Source: Symbiodinium natans (lineage: Eukaryota > Sar > Dinophyceae > Suessiales > Symbiodiniaceae). From it: 55,000 nt of DNA. Where the stretch lies: assembly GCA_905221605.1 (NCBI GenBank), contig CAJNDS010000001.1, forward strand, positions 2,662,525 through 2,717,524, in the 5' to 3' direction. A program made the translations under genes and the position numbers. Positions 27,475-36,952 of the stretch are shown here, piece after piece; the first letter of the stretch is position 1, and every line of letters starts with the position of its first letter. The notes under the pieces were generated by a model, which saw only the letters and a list, made by a program, of their open reading frames with translations, was not told where the DNA came from and ran no database searches.

Positions 27475-28075
27475 AGGGGGGGGGGGGGTGGGAGTGACCG
27501 CGGGTGTTTTCCCCCCACCCCCAACCTCCCCCAATTTGCAGCAAATGCCCGTCCCCCCCCACCCCCCCCCTGCCCGCCCCTACCCCCATCCCCCCCCAAA
27601 AAAAAACAAAAAAACGAATTTGCAGCAAATTCGAAGAAAACAAAAACACCACCCCCCGTCCCTGGCTTGGGGCTTCGGGTCTAGGGGTTTAGGCGCTCTT
27701 CGGTTTGAGCTACTCTTTGCTTACGAGGCCCAAACCCTGAAAACCTAAACCCTGAACCCTAAACCACAAAAAACAATTTGGCTCAGGGAGAGACCTGTTT
27801 CTACAGATTTCGTTGGCACAGCGAGTAAGGCGCCGCCCTTCAACATGAAAGTTCCCCAGCTCGATTCCTTGAGGGTGTCCGCGCGAATTTGCTGCAAATT
27901 CGTTTTTCTTTGGGGTGAGGGCCTGCCCCCCCTCTACCCCCAAAAACAACGACACACACACCGCCCTTCCCCCGGCCCAACCCCCTACCCCCTACTCCCC
28001 CCCCCACCCCCAACCAACCACAAAAAAAAACAACGAATCTGCGGCAAATTCGAACACCCCCCCCCCCCCCCCCAC
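27475..28075. repeat. C-rich/A-rich low-complexity block with four short palindromes
   Basis: Runs of C, A and CCCCCACCC with near-identical palindromes at 27532-27546, 27615-27633, 27883-27902 and 28034-28052 (type CGAATTTGCNGCAAATTCG). Many frames of 80-130 codons overlap here and are composition artefacts. Confidence 0.75.
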
Positions 28076-28339
28076 AAAAACAACGAACCCCCCAACAAAA
28101 ACAACGACCTCGTCCCGCCCCCTCGCCCCCTCGCCCCGCCGACATTTCGAATTGCTGCCTCGGCCTTTGCCTTGCCTGGAGGATAGGCCGGCTCGGTCGT
28201 TCGCCTGGGGCTCCCTCGCAGGGTCTCACTGAGCGCTCAACCAGCCCCCCGACCCCAAAAGTGTTTAGAAAGTGTAGGGCGGGTCTAGGCCAAACCCTAA
28301 ACCCTAAAGCCTAAACCCTAAACCCTAGACCCTTTACAG

Positions 28340-28403
28340 AACCAGGCCTTCGCGCTTTCCATTGAGGCCGGAGATGCCATTGATGGCAATTTGGGGCTTA
28401 GGG
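28340..28403 (+). CDS. Exon-like island, NQAFALSIEAGDAIDGNL
   Basis: After TTTACAG; reads NQAFALSIEAGDAIDGNLGL before GTTTCGCG. Preceded by CCCTAAA units and followed by TTTAGGG. Confidence 0.42.
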
Positions 28404-28760
28404 GTTTCGCGTTGAGGGTTAGGGCTTATAAGGGTTTAGGGTTTAGGGTTTAGGGTTTAGGGATGGAATATGAGGCTTGAGAGGTCAGGGTTCTTGGTGA
28501 GTTTAGGGTTTTGGGCTTTTAGGTTTCTAACGGGGTTTTAGGGGAAGGTGATGCTCTTTGGCTGCAGAGGTCAGGGTGTCAGGTCCAGGGTTTACACAGG
28601 CCCTATTGTGTAGGGTAGGATGTAGGATGCTGCAATATTCCGTAACAGTGCAAACCACTCTTAAGCCTTGGGGTTTAGCCGTAAATCCCTCAACCCGGTA
28701 TGCTTACCCGGATGCTTCTGGATTTGAAAGTTGAGGGTTTAGGGTTTAGGGTTTTGGGGT
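28404..28760. other. TTTAGGG words and unique sequence, no gene
   Basis: Array at 28430-28463 and shorter at 28735-28755; nothing coding recognised between. Confidence 0.45.
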
Positions 28761-28895
28761 TCTGGATGGGAGTTGGATGTGGGATGTGGAGGGTTCAAGG
28801 TTCCAGTTTCACCTGAACACTCACGCCTTTGACTTAGCGCTTAGGCAGCCCCAAACCCTAAACCCCAAACCCTAAACCCTGAACCCTGAACCACA

Positions 28896-29195
28896 ATGGG
28901 CAAAAGTCTGAGGCAGGGTGTGCAGAGGGTTGGCCCCATGCTGGGAAACCTGTTGCCCGCCTCCATGCCCCAATCCCGAACCAAAACTGTTTAGGGTGTT
29001 CAGGTTTAGGCCTTAAACTGGGGTCATACGCCCTCTACGACTATAACCCCTATTCAGGAGCATGGACCATCAACCCTTTTAGGGTTCATCTGTTCCCCAA
29101 GCTTGGGGTTTCTTGATGGCCAGATGTTGCGCGCGCAAGACGACATCAAGCGCGACGCTGGGGACACTTGGGCTGAAAAGTCCCCCAACCCTTGA
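28896..29195 (+). CDS. Possible complete small two-exon gene (54 codons)
   Basis: Exon 28896-28988 starts ATG (context ACAATGG) and reads MGKSLRQGVQRVGPMLGNLL, then PASMPQSRTKT, ending exactly at a GTTTAGGG donor. Exon 29124-29195 follows GGCCAG, joins in phase 0 and reads MLRAQDDIKRDAGDTWAEKS, PNP and TGA. The 135-bp intron contains one telomeric unit and a short repeat. If the downstream ATG were used the product would be 23 residues. No family recognised; no signal peptide. Confidence 0.5.
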
Positions 29196-29218
29196 ACTCT
29201 TATACCCTTATATCCTTA

Positions 29219-29332
29219 CTTGGTAGCCCACTGGTACCTTTTACCCTTTTTTGTCGTGCTGGGTTCCCTTAGAAAGTAGCCAACCCCAAAACGGGTGCCC
29301 TTGTTGTGATATGGTTACCGGGCTACCAAGCT
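29219..29332 (+). mobile_element. Foldback family C, copy 3
   Basis: TTGGTAGCCCACTGGTACC against GGTTACCGGGCTACCAAGC. Confidence 0.85.
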
Positions 29333-29499
29333 TAAGCCGTTCATAATTCTGAGGGGCGCAATTGTGTTCGTAAACTCCAATACGCTGCAGAGGATCCCAT
29401 AGCCTGCGACATCCTCCTATACCCGACAACCAAACCCCAAACTAGAACCCCAAACTCCCCAAACCCCAATCTCTACTTGGGCAGCCAAGGGATTCCGCT

Positions 29500-29562
29500 T
29501 TGAACCCTAAACCCTAAACCCTAAACCCTAAACCCTAAACCCTAAACCCTAAACCCTAAACC
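29500..29562 (-). repeat. CCCTAAA array, 9 units
   Basis: Perfect. Confidence 0.97.
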
Positions 29563-29689
29563 TAAAAGCCTCTACTGGCAGCCGAGGGCTTTGCCGCCTT
29601 CGGGTCTGTATCCCCGAACTCCCCGAGCACCCTTGATGATGTCCCACGTACTGCAACAAGAAGGCAGTGGCCCTAAACCCCTTGAACCC

Positions 29690-29766
29690 TCAACCCTAGA
29701 CCCTAAACCCTAAACCCTAAACCCTAAACCCTAAACCCTAAACCCTAAACCCTAAACCCTAAACCT
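29690..29766 (-). repeat. CCCTAAA array, about 10 units
   Basis: First unit is CCCTAGA. Confidence 0.97.
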
Positions 29767-29855
29767 CTTGCAACAATTCAACCCTGAACGCTAAATCCAA
29801 GCCCTCCATATCCGGCAAAACCCTACGGCAGAAGGTCCCCACCACTTCAATCTCT

Positions 29856-29958
29856 CAAGTACCTAAATAGGGAATACGGGGTCCTTAAAGTACTGTACCT
29901 CCCATTTAGGGACTTTAAGGCCCAAGTACATAATAATGAGGCACATGGACCCTTAGGA
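29856..29958 (-). mobile_element. Foldback family A, reverse
   Basis: AAGTACCTAAATAGGGAATA to GAGGCACATGGACCCTTAGG. Confidence 0.8.
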
Positions 29959-30278
29959 TTAGGGCTTCGGGTTTTGGGTCTTCCGGTTTAGGGGTTTAGG
30001 GTAGCGCATCAGGGGGAGGGGGTTTCGAGCGGACCGTAGGTTTCTCGCAGCATGCATGAATTGGACGCACGAGTTCACCCTCTTTTAAACAACCTAGGGC
30101 TTTTTAGGTCATCTACGAACATGTAGGCTTTGCGGTCTTAAGGGTTTAGGGTTTAGGGTTTAGGGTTTAGGGAGGCTAACCCTAAACCCTAAACTAGCCG
30201 AGGCAAGGCGAGGGCCGAGCCCTTATCTCAAGCTGGCCATGGACAGCTGGACTGCTGGCTAGACTGGCTGGCTCTTAG

Positions 30279-30422
30279 CAGGGAGTGAGGGAATGAGGTA
30301 CCCTAGGGTTCAGGTTTTAGGGTTTAGGGTTTAGGGGGAATGAATCAGTACGCTATCTAAACCCTTAAGCCTTAAAGGGTATGTAGAGGGCCTTAATTCC
30401 CTCATTCCCGGCTAGGAACCAG
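30279..30422 (+). mobile_element. Foldback family I with TTTAGGG inside
   Basis: TCTTAGCAGGGAGTGAGGGAA against CTCATTCCCGGCTAGGAACC. A TTTAGGG stretch (30303-30335) absent from the copy at 25707 lies in its left half. Confidence 0.75.
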
Positions 30423-30462
30423 GAGGTAGAGGGGCAACGGGGGTCGGGCAAATTTGGAAGAG

Positions 30463-30560
30463 AAATATAGGACCAATGGTACTCCCCTTATCTTCCCTAT
30501 GTTATCATCACCCCCCCCCCCCCCCTCACAACCCTATTCTAATTATTAAGGCGCTTGTAT
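30463..30560 (+). mobile_element. Foldback family G with poly-C
   Basis: ACCAATGGTACTCCCCTTAT to AACCCTATTCTAATTATTAAG, with a run of about 14 C in the middle. Confidence 0.55.
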
Positions 30561-30683
30561 CAGGGTGTTGTTTTTGGGATACGGGTTCTCCCAGAGGGCA
30601 AGAGGTAGTGCAGACTGTTCATCAATGTAGGCGGCTCGGGCTCAAAAAAATGCTCTGGCGAAGAACCCTTTTCGCCTGGACCC

Positions 30684-30741
30684 GAAACCCTAAACCCTAA
30701 ACCCTAAACCCTAAACCCTAAACCCTAAACCCTAAACCCTA
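30684..30741 (-). repeat. CCCTAAA array, 8 units
   Basis: Perfect. Confidence 0.97.
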
Positions 30742-30943
30742 GATCTGTCCGACCACGAGCCCCCTACGCCGAACACCTGGGTGTGGGGACAACAAATACT
30801 TCAGGATGCTCCATCGATACCCGGCCTTGTTCCCTTTAGGGGAAGGATCCCCTTGTAAACATCTTAACATTGCAAGGCACCTGGTCAATTCACAGGCTAC
30901 TTGGGAACCTGATTTTTTTGTTTAGCCAAGAAGGTTTTTGTGC

Positions 30944-31012
30944 AAACCCTAAACCCTAAACCCTAAAGCCTAAACCCTAAACCCTAAACCCTAAATCTAA
31001 ACCCTAAACCCG
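30944..31012 (-). repeat. CCCTAAA array, imperfect
   Basis: About nine units. Confidence 0.93.
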
Positions 31013-31057
31013 GGGTTGAGGGTTGAGGGTTAAAGCCATATAAAACACTCGCGACAG

Positions 31058-32495
31058 GCGGGCAAGACCTTTAAAAAGAAGCGCTCTTACCCCAGCATTC
31101 ACATCAGCGTAAACCCAGAACCTGAAAGCCGAAAGCAGCTCAAAGCCACTCAGCCCTAAACAGCCCTAAACTCTAAACCTTAAATCCCCAATCCCAAACC
31201 CTGAGCCCGAAGCCCTAAACCCTAAACCCCAAACCCCAAACCCTAAACCCAAACCTAGGCTTTTGATGCATGAGCTTTGCCCAACGGTGTTTGCAAGCAA
31301 GGTGGTCATGTGACTCTCTATTGGACCGCTAAGGTGGTTCCCTTGGGTCTGGGGACCTGTAATAGTTCAAGGTTTAGGGTTCAGGTTTAGGGTTTAGGGT
31401 TTAGGGTTTAGGGTTTAGGGTTTAGGGTTTAGGGTTTAGGGTATAGCATATATACGGGCCATATGAGGAGTGTATGAAGGGGAGCTCTTAGGGGCGCGAC
31501 CTTCGGGGTCTGAGTCTTAAGCCCTTGAAAACAGACGCCGAAGCCACCCAATCAATGTTTCGAGGGTGAGGCCTTAAAGCGTCGACGAAAGTGGTCGGAA
31601 TAATTACTAATGGTATTCCCTTATGGTCCCTTTATAGTTGTACTAAATAACCTCTACACCCTTATGGTCCCTTTGTAGTTATGCTATAATAACCCTCAAA
31701 ATCCTATTCTAATTATTAAGGCCCCCTAAAACCTGAACCCTCAACCCTAAACCCTAACTTTTCAACATTACACCCTTCGAAGGAACGGGCGGCAAATCTC
31801 CCCACTCTCGCCAAGCGAGGGCGTCAATCTGAGCCCGTTTTCGGTCACGTCTCTCGGTAGGCCGCTGGGATGTTCTATATTTTCCCTGGGTTTAGGGTTT
31901 AGGGTCTAGGGGTTAGTGCCCCCTTATTGGTTTTTGAATAGGGCCGTGTTTCAGAAAAGTCTTTCTAATCGTTGCTGGGTCCAACCGAGGTCACCTACAC
32001 TATCCCCGAGTATATTTCAGACAGACGAGCACCCGTGTCTCGGCGAGCTTCGACTTGCAGCCCACATGCCCTATGAAGCCGGAAGCAAGCCTGAAGACCC
32101 GGCTTTAGGGTTTAGGGTTTAGGGTTTAGGGTCTAGGGAAACCTTCGTGGCCCTAAACCCGAACTCCAAATCCTGCGAACCAAAACCAAGATCCCAAGGA
32201 ACACTAACCCTAAGGGTCCATGTACCTCATTATTATGCACTTGGGCCCTAAAGTCCCTCAATAGCCCCCTATTCCCTATTCAGGTACATGGACCCTTAGG
32301 GTAACACCCAGACCCGGCAACACCCAGACCCGACTGCCGTGGCTTCAAAGCTGCCACAACGCGCACCTCCTTTGCCTGTGCGGGCTTCCATAGAGAGGGT
32401 TTAGGGTTTGCGTTTTAGGGTTTAGGGTTTAGGTTTAGGGCTTAGGGTTTAGGGTTAGAGACGCAGAGAGGAGTACCGGCGAGGAGGATGGTTGA
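31058..32495 (+). CDS. Five-exon gene 3' part, phase-consistent, unknown product
   Basis: Exons 31058-31108, 31783-31856, 32021-32101, 32328-32398 and 32461-32495. All four junctions keep phase. Peptides in order: AGKTFKKKRSYPSIHIS; ERAANLPTLAKRGRQSEPVF and GHVS; R-QTSTRVSASFDLQPTCPMKP and EASLKT; R-PDCRGFKAATTRTSFACAGF and HRE; then DAERSTGEEDG and TGA at 32493-32495. Acceptors are GACAG, CGAAG, TTTCAG, CCCAG and TTAGAG. Donors are GTAAAC, GTAGGC, GC (GCTTTAGGG, the third) and GTTTAGGG. The third exon is open in another frame too (TDEHPCLGELRLAAHMPYEA), so its frame rests on phase. Basic N-terminal part, acidic tail. No domain recognised. Confidence 0.55.
31328..31478 (+). mobile_element. 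Foldback family H with TTTAGGG array inside
   Basis: CTAAGGTGGTTCCCTTGGGT at the start and TATACGGGCCATATGAGG at the end, separated by a TTTAGGG array of about ten units (31370-31443). Lies inside an intron. Confidence 0.5.
31595..31722 (+). mobile_element. Foldback family G, copy with internal duplication
   Basis: GTCGGAATAATTACTAATGG to CCTATTCTAATTATTAAGGC. The block CCCTTATGGTCCCTTT.TAGTT occurs twice. Intronic. Confidence 0.75.
32206..32303 (+). mobile_element. Foldback family A, full copy, intronic
   Basis: AACCCTAAGGGTCCATGTACC to GGTACATGGACCCTTAGGGT, nearly perfect terminal inverted repeats of about 20 bp. Ends 24 bp before an exon. Confidence 0.87.
32399..32460 (+). other. 62-bp intron made of TTTAGGG repeats
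   Basis: Begins GTTTAGGG at the exon end and finishes GGGTTAGAG before the terminal exon. Essentially every base belongs to an intact or altered heptamer. Phase of the flanking exons agrees with its removal. Confidence 0.55.
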
Positions 32496-32519
32496 CTTCA
32501 ACTCTAACCACCCACGTCG

Positions 32520-33110
32520 AGGGTGGGGAACTAACCAGGCTCAAATGCCCTATTAAATGCAGGAGACCAAAACATCATCACTTCTAGGTGGGACTTTACT
32601 ACAACTGTATCACTTTATCTTCCTCTAATTTCATATTAAGGGAGCTAAAATTTAACTTTTACTGGGGGTTAAAGAGCAACCAACACTATATGTACAGAAT
32701 ACACGCGACCCACAACACCCATCCCTATAAACCCTGAACCTTGACCTTCATTCGAATTAATTGCTCGGCCCTACTAGGCGCCCCTCTTCATTTGTTTGGA
32801 AGCTGTGTTCCGCTTATGCTGGAGAGTGTGATCTAAACCCCAAACCCTAAATTTGGGGTTGAGGGTGCGGGCTCAGGGGGCTTCAGCCCGAAAAGAGTCA
32901 GCCAAGCTACAGCTGGAGCCACTGGTCAGCACATGAAACAGGATTTCTACTACTGTTGTTTGTGAGGGCATTTAGAGTCTTCTATATATTGGTGAGTGTA
33001 TTCATGGTTGCTGCCCACTCTGGCCCCTGTCCCACTCCCTCCTCTCTTTGGTTTGGTTGTGGATTGGTTGTAGGGGTTTAGGCTTCTTCAGAGCCCGGTT
33101 ACTGGGTGTG
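32520..33110. other. No gene; AT-rich decayed element
   Basis: Segment 32936-33005 resembles 20960-21025 (GAAACAGGATTTCTACTACTG, TATTGGTGAGTGTATT). The rest is unique. Confidence 0.4.
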
Positions 33111-33235
33111 TGCAAACCCTGAACCCTAAACCCTGAACCCTAAACGGTGAACATTAGACCCTCTATGGGGGCTTACGGTATTTGGGGTACCTTATTGGGG
33201 TCCTTATGAAAGGATCCTACTCTTTGGGGTCTATC

Positions 33236-33348
33236 TTACCCTTAGGGTCCAGGTACCAAAATAGGGAATACTGGGGCCTCAAAGTACCTCCTATTTAGGT
33301 TGTTTAAGGCCCAAGTACATCATAATGAGGCACATGGACCCTTAGGGT
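33236..33348 (-). mobile_element. Foldback family A, reverse
   Basis: TTACCCTTAGGGTCCAGGTACC to GGCACATGGACCCTTAGGG. Confidence 0.83.
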
Positions 33349-33359
33349 CAGAGGTTTAT

Positions 33360-33475
33360 GTAACCCTAAACCCTAAACCCTTATATACCCTAAACCCTAA
33401 ACCCTAAACCCTAAACCCTAAACCCTAAACCCTAAACCCTAAACCCTAAACCCTAAACCCTAAACCCTAAACCCC
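33360..33475 (-). repeat. CCCTAAA array, about 15 units
   Basis: Directly follows a family A copy. Confidence 0.97.
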
Positions 33476-33585
33476 TGACCCTTAGGGTTAGGGCCCCCAA
33501 TTTCGTAAACCCCCGTATGGCTGGCTCAGCTTGAGTTACCAGAGGAGCCCAGTCAAGATCCTGCTTGAAAGGGGCCTTTGAACCC

Positions 33586-33735
33586 TAGGGTTTAGGGTAG
33601 GGATTTAGGGTTTAGGGTTTAGGGTTTAGGGTTTAGGGTTTAGGGTTTAGGGTTTAGGGTTTAGGGTTTAGGGTTTAGGGTTTAGGGTTTAGGGTTTAGG
33701 GTTTAGGGTTTAGGGTTTAGGGTTTAGGGTTTAGT
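33586..33735 (+). repeat. TTTAGGG array, about 20 units
   Basis: Long near-perfect run after one altered unit. Confidence 0.98.
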
Positions 33736-33777
33736 GTCTACACCCTAGAAGCCTCAAGCCCCAGAATACCTCCTCAG

Positions 33778-33830
33778 ACCCGCATCCCGACCAAGTTCCC
33801 AGATCCTGGAGGCAGGACCCCGAAACGCTG
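33778..33830 (+). CDS. Exon-like island, TRIPTKFPDPGGRTPKR
   Basis: Between CCTCAG and a GTAGCC donor. The sequence right after the donor is already the start of a family E element. Confidence 0.38.
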
Positions 33831-33836
33831 GTAGCC

Positions 33837-34000
33837 TAGGACCGGGAGTGTTTAGGGTGTAGGGTTTAGGGTTTAGGGTTTAGGGCTACTAGGACCGGGA
33901 GTGGCCCTTCGTGCCTTTTTTTAGGGTTGGGGTTTTCTTGCAATACCCTTAAAACCAAAAAGGGTACCTTTCATTCCTAGGTTACTCCCGGGTCTTGTAG
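33837..34000 (+). mobile_element. Foldback family E split by a telomeric insert with direct repeats
   Basis: TAGGACCGGGAGTG occurs at 33837-33850 and again at 33890-33903. The 39 bp between are TTTAGGG units plus CTAC. The second copy continues as a normal family E element to GGTTACTCCCGGGTCTTGTAG. Confidence 0.85.
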
Positions 34001-34010
34001 CATAGGCGTC

Positions 34011-34072
34011 AGAATAATTGCTACTCGTCTTCCCTTAGGGCCCCTTAAATTTTAATTATTCAGGCCCCTATA
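34011..34072 (+). mobile_element. Foldback family G, short copy
   Basis: GTCAGAATAATTGCTACTCG to TTTTAATTATTCAGGCCCC. Confidence 0.5.
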
Positions 34073-34282
34073 TGAGCAACTCTTCTTGTCCAGAGGTTCT
34101 AAGAAAAGTTGCATGGCCCCTTAATATGTTCGCCCTACTTTCTTTCAAGGGTTCTGGGTTTTAGTGGGTAATTATAAGGGGTACTTTTTGGTTTCCTTAG
34201 TTAAGGGAGGTTCCACCCCGACTCCTCTACATTACGTTGTGTGGAAGAGCCTGGGTTTCGGGTTCAGCCCTGACGCACTCAG

Positions 34283-34386
34283 GTGACGTGAAGAGGAATT
34301 CTGCAGGAGTAGTTACAGGCTTTCGTTCCGCGAGGGCACTTGCGCAGTGCCTTCAGAGAGGTGCGAGCTGTGTCGTTTCGCTCTAA
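34283..34386 (+). CDS. Possible terminal exon, SARALAQCLQRGASCVVS
   Basis: After ACTCAG, reads DVKRNSAGVVTGFRSARALA then QCLQRGASCVVSL and TAA. Confidence 0.43.
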
Positions 34387-34433
34387 GGAGCTAAACCCTA
34401 AACCCTAAACCCTAAACCCTAAACCCTAAACAG

Positions 34434-34578
34434 CTCCCTTGATGGGCGTTTTGGTGCTTTCGCCTGGGGGCAGCCGGTCAGCTGCAGTTTGCTGCACTGC
34501 GCCGGCTCTATTTTTGCCCGGGCAAGGAGCCGCTACTCCACTGTGTGTGCAGCTGGCCCCAAGCCCGAAGCCCTATAA
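34434..34578 (+). CDS. Coding island of 47 codons
   Basis: After AAACAG, reads SLDGRFGAFAWGQPVSCSLL, then HCAGSIFARARSRYSTVCAA and GPKPEAL with TAA. Another frame (QLQFAALRRLYFCPGKEPLL) is equally protein-like, so the region is probably coding but the frame is uncertain. CCCTAAA before, TTTAGGG after. Confidence 0.42.
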
Positions 34579-34718
34579 TTTTCAGCGCTTATGGGTTGAG
34601 GGTTCAGGGTTTAGGGTTTTAGGTCTGGGTTGTATGGTTTGGCGTTTCATTGGGACCTTGTTCGCCCTAAACCCCAAATCCTAAACCCTAAACCCTGAAC
34701 CTGTTTTGTCGTTGCCAG

Positions 34719-34800
34719 CTGATGCCGGTTCCTTGTGCTCGGTCCGGGTTCCACGTCCAGGCGCGAAGGCGGCAGATGCGACTTACACCCAGCAGATGGG
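34719..34800 (+). CDS. Exon-like island, AGSLCSVRVPRPGAKAAD
   Basis: Between TTGCCAG and GTTTGAAGG. Reads DAGSLCSVRVPRPGAKAADA then TYTQQM. Confidence 0.42.
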
Positions 34801-34886
34801 GTTTGAAGGTTTGGGGTTTGAGGTTTGAGGGTTTAGGTTCCCCTCAGCCCGAAACCCTCTACCCTCCGAATCCTCAACCCTCACAG

Positions 34887-34940
34887 GGCCTCCTGATGGA
34901 AACGGTGACGCCTGGGTTCCTGTTCTGGTGTAGCAGTTAG
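34887..34940 (+). CDS. Possible terminal exon
   Basis: After CTCACAG, reads GLLMETVTPGFLFWCSS and stops. Short. Confidence 0.3.
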   Translation, partial: GLLMETVTPGFLFWCSS

Positions 34941-35060
34941 GTCCCCGTTTCGCCTGCGAATTTTGGGAGTTGGGGTAGTGGATGGGGGATGCAACCTGCT
35001 ACTTTGTAGGCTTAGGGCCTACAGGTCGGAACCCCTATACCCTGAACCCTAAACTTGGAG

Positions 35061-35932
35061 TTGCGGATGCAACTTGTGAGGTCCATGCCATGTACAACTC
35101 AAGCGGGCAGTCTCCCCGCAGAAACCCCTCGCAGAAGCCTCATGATCACCCGTAAGACATCAGATGCTCTAACTCTGAAGCTTCCCTCATCCTCAATCTT
35201 AACGTTACACTAAAGTCCCTTGGGCTCAGGTCTTGCCCTAAACCCTAAACCCTAAACCCTTAAACCCTTAAACCCTTAAACCCTTAAACCCTTAAACCCT
35301 TAAGCCCTAAGCCCTAAGCCCTAAACCCTAAACCCTAACTGAGGCGAGGCCGAAGCTGTTCTGTGCGATCTGCCCTAATCCCTACACAGCAAGCTGCCTC
35401 TGCATGCATGGGTAGTCAGGTTGCAGCTGTCCCTTTTTCCACGTCGCTGGGAGGGACGAGAAATTCGCTTTTGCACTCTCCCCGGAGAGCCGGTAGCTGA
35501 CAGCCCCTGGGTTTAGGGTTTAGGGTTTAGGGTTTAGGGTTTAGGGTTTAGGGTTTAGGGCTTAGGGTTTAGGGTTTAGGGGTTAGGGGTTGAGGCGGTT
35601 AGGGGTTAGGAGTTAAGGGCTGGGCGCTTCGCCGGTCCTTACGCTCACAGCAGCCACCTCTCTGGGAATCTTCCTTGTTCCTTGAAATGTGTCGATGCCG
35701 CGGGAGATATATGTTTACGGTTGAGACGGTGCACCCTAAACTTTAAACCAACTTTGAACCCGAAACCCTAAACCGTAAACCCAATACCCCAAACCCCATA
35801 CATTGGCCTCCTTTGGGCGCGGCAACCCTTCATCTCTAGACCCTGTCTAATGTTGGACTGTCTTCTGCAAAGGCGCCTCCCTTTCAAGATAAGCTTGCCG
35901 GCTTTAAGCAGGGTCGCTCACCCACCCCCTAA
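35061..35932 (+). CDS. Four-exon gene 3' part, phase-consistent
   Basis: Exons 35061-35151, 35390-35492, 35651-35719 and 35873-35932. Peptides: ADATCEVHAMYNSSGQSPRR and NPSQKPHDH; P-KLPLHAWVVRLQLSLFPRRW and EGREIRFCTLPGEP; QPPLWESSLFLEMCRCRGRY and MFT; APPFQDKLAGFKQGRSPTP then TAA. Donors GTAAGA, GTAGCT, GTTGAG; acceptors TTGGAG, CACAG, CACAG, CAAAG. Three junctions agree in phase. The stop is formed by a CCCTAAA unit. No domain recognised; the second exon is strongly protein-like. Confidence 0.55.
35226..35338 (-). repeat. CCCTAAA array with homogeneous CCCTTAAA block
   Basis: Six consecutive 8-bp CCCTTAAA units at about 35255-35303 between normal and CCCTAAG units. Intronic. Confidence 0.96.
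35508..35602 (+). repeat. TTTAGGG array in intron
   Basis: About twelve units, 15 bp after the donor. Confidence 0.96.
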
Positions 35933-36027
35933 ACCGCAGAGCTTTTGACAGCTTGTTGAAGCCTTGGGGGTGTCTAAACCCTAAGCCCAACAAACGACGA
36001 AGGAGGGTTGTCGTGTTCAGTTTCACC

Positions 36028-36128
36028 AGGATGCCCAATAGTACCCTTATTCCCTTTTTTGGGGGGGTTGAGGCTCCCTGAAAAACGCCTTTAATCAAAA
36101 AAGGGCGCCCCTTTCAATCCGGGCAACC
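36028..36128 (+). mobile_element. Foldback family F, copy 2
   Basis: AGGATGCCCAATAGTACCCTT to TCAATCCGGGCAACCGCC. Confidence 0.7.
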
Positions 36129-36129
36129 G

Positions 36130-36290
36130 CCCTAAACCCTAAACCCTAAACCCTAAAAGGAGTCCCACAATGCATTTTTTGCCACACGACCGTACGGGTC
36201 CGGGTTTGGGACTTCGTTGTAGCCCTAAACTCTAAACCCTAAACCCTTAACCGTAGTAGCCCTATACCCTAAACCCTAAACCGCAGGGTA
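36130..36290 (-). repeat. Scattered CCCTAAA units
   Basis: Short runs at 36130-36155, 36225-36250 and 36265-36285. Confidence 0.8.
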
Positions 36291-36300
36291 CAAGGTTGAA

Positions 36301-36382
36301 CTGTTTGGGCTCAGACCCTGGGCTAAACCACTCGAAGCCCTTTGGGGCTCAGACCCTGGGCTAAACCACTCGAAGCCCTTCT
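36301..36382 (+). repeat. Tandem duplication, about 41-bp unit
   Basis: GGCTCAGACCCTGGGCTAAA...CTCGAAGCCCTT occurs twice in a row. Confidence 0.9.
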
Positions 36383-36394
36383 TATTAAACCCCC

Positions 36395-36585
36395 AAATGG
36401 GTTTAGGGTTTAGGGTTTAGGGCTTAGGGTTTTCCAGTTTAGGGTTCAGGGTTTAGGGTTTTCGAGGTTAGGGTTTAGGGTTTAGGGATGCCCCCTCCTG
36501 GAGCCTCAAAGTCCCTGATGGGGTTTAGGGTTTAGGGTTTATGTAGGGTTTAGGGCTTAGGGTTTACGGTTTAGGGTTTAGGGTG
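36395..36585 (+). repeat. Degenerate TTTAGGG arrays
   Basis: Two imperfect arrays separated by GCCCCCTCCTGGAGCC. Confidence 0.88.
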
Positions 36586-36869
36586 CCCCCATGCCTGTGC
36601 GGCACGGCCAGCATTTGTGCGGGCTTGTTTTAGACGCCTGCGGCATGTGGGCGTTTCCCCAAGTAGGGTTTAGGCTTTAGGGCGAACTTTGGGGGGAGTT
36701 CCTGCAATGCGGATGATCGTAATCTTGGGGTATCGTAAGAGGCCCCCTCTTTTTGGGAGATGCCCAGGTGCTCTTTTATCAAAAAGCTCTCTGGCAGTGC
36801 GAAAACCACAATTAAAGCTCAGCTAGGCAAGGCTTCAAACCCTAAACCCCAAACCGATAAATAAATAAA

Positions 36870-36872
36870 CAA

Positions 36873-36916
<44 letters not shown>

Positions 36917-36922
36917 TATATA
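36870..36922 (+). repeat. CA/TA microsatellite
   Basis: (CA)n followed by (TA)n. Confidence 0.95.
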
Positions 36923-36952
36923 AACATATGTAGGCTCCGGCAGCGACATGTT

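Noticed and set aside
27258-28232. Several 80-130-codon proline- or glycine-rich frames
   Set aside because: They lie in C-rich low-complexity DNA on both strands at once.
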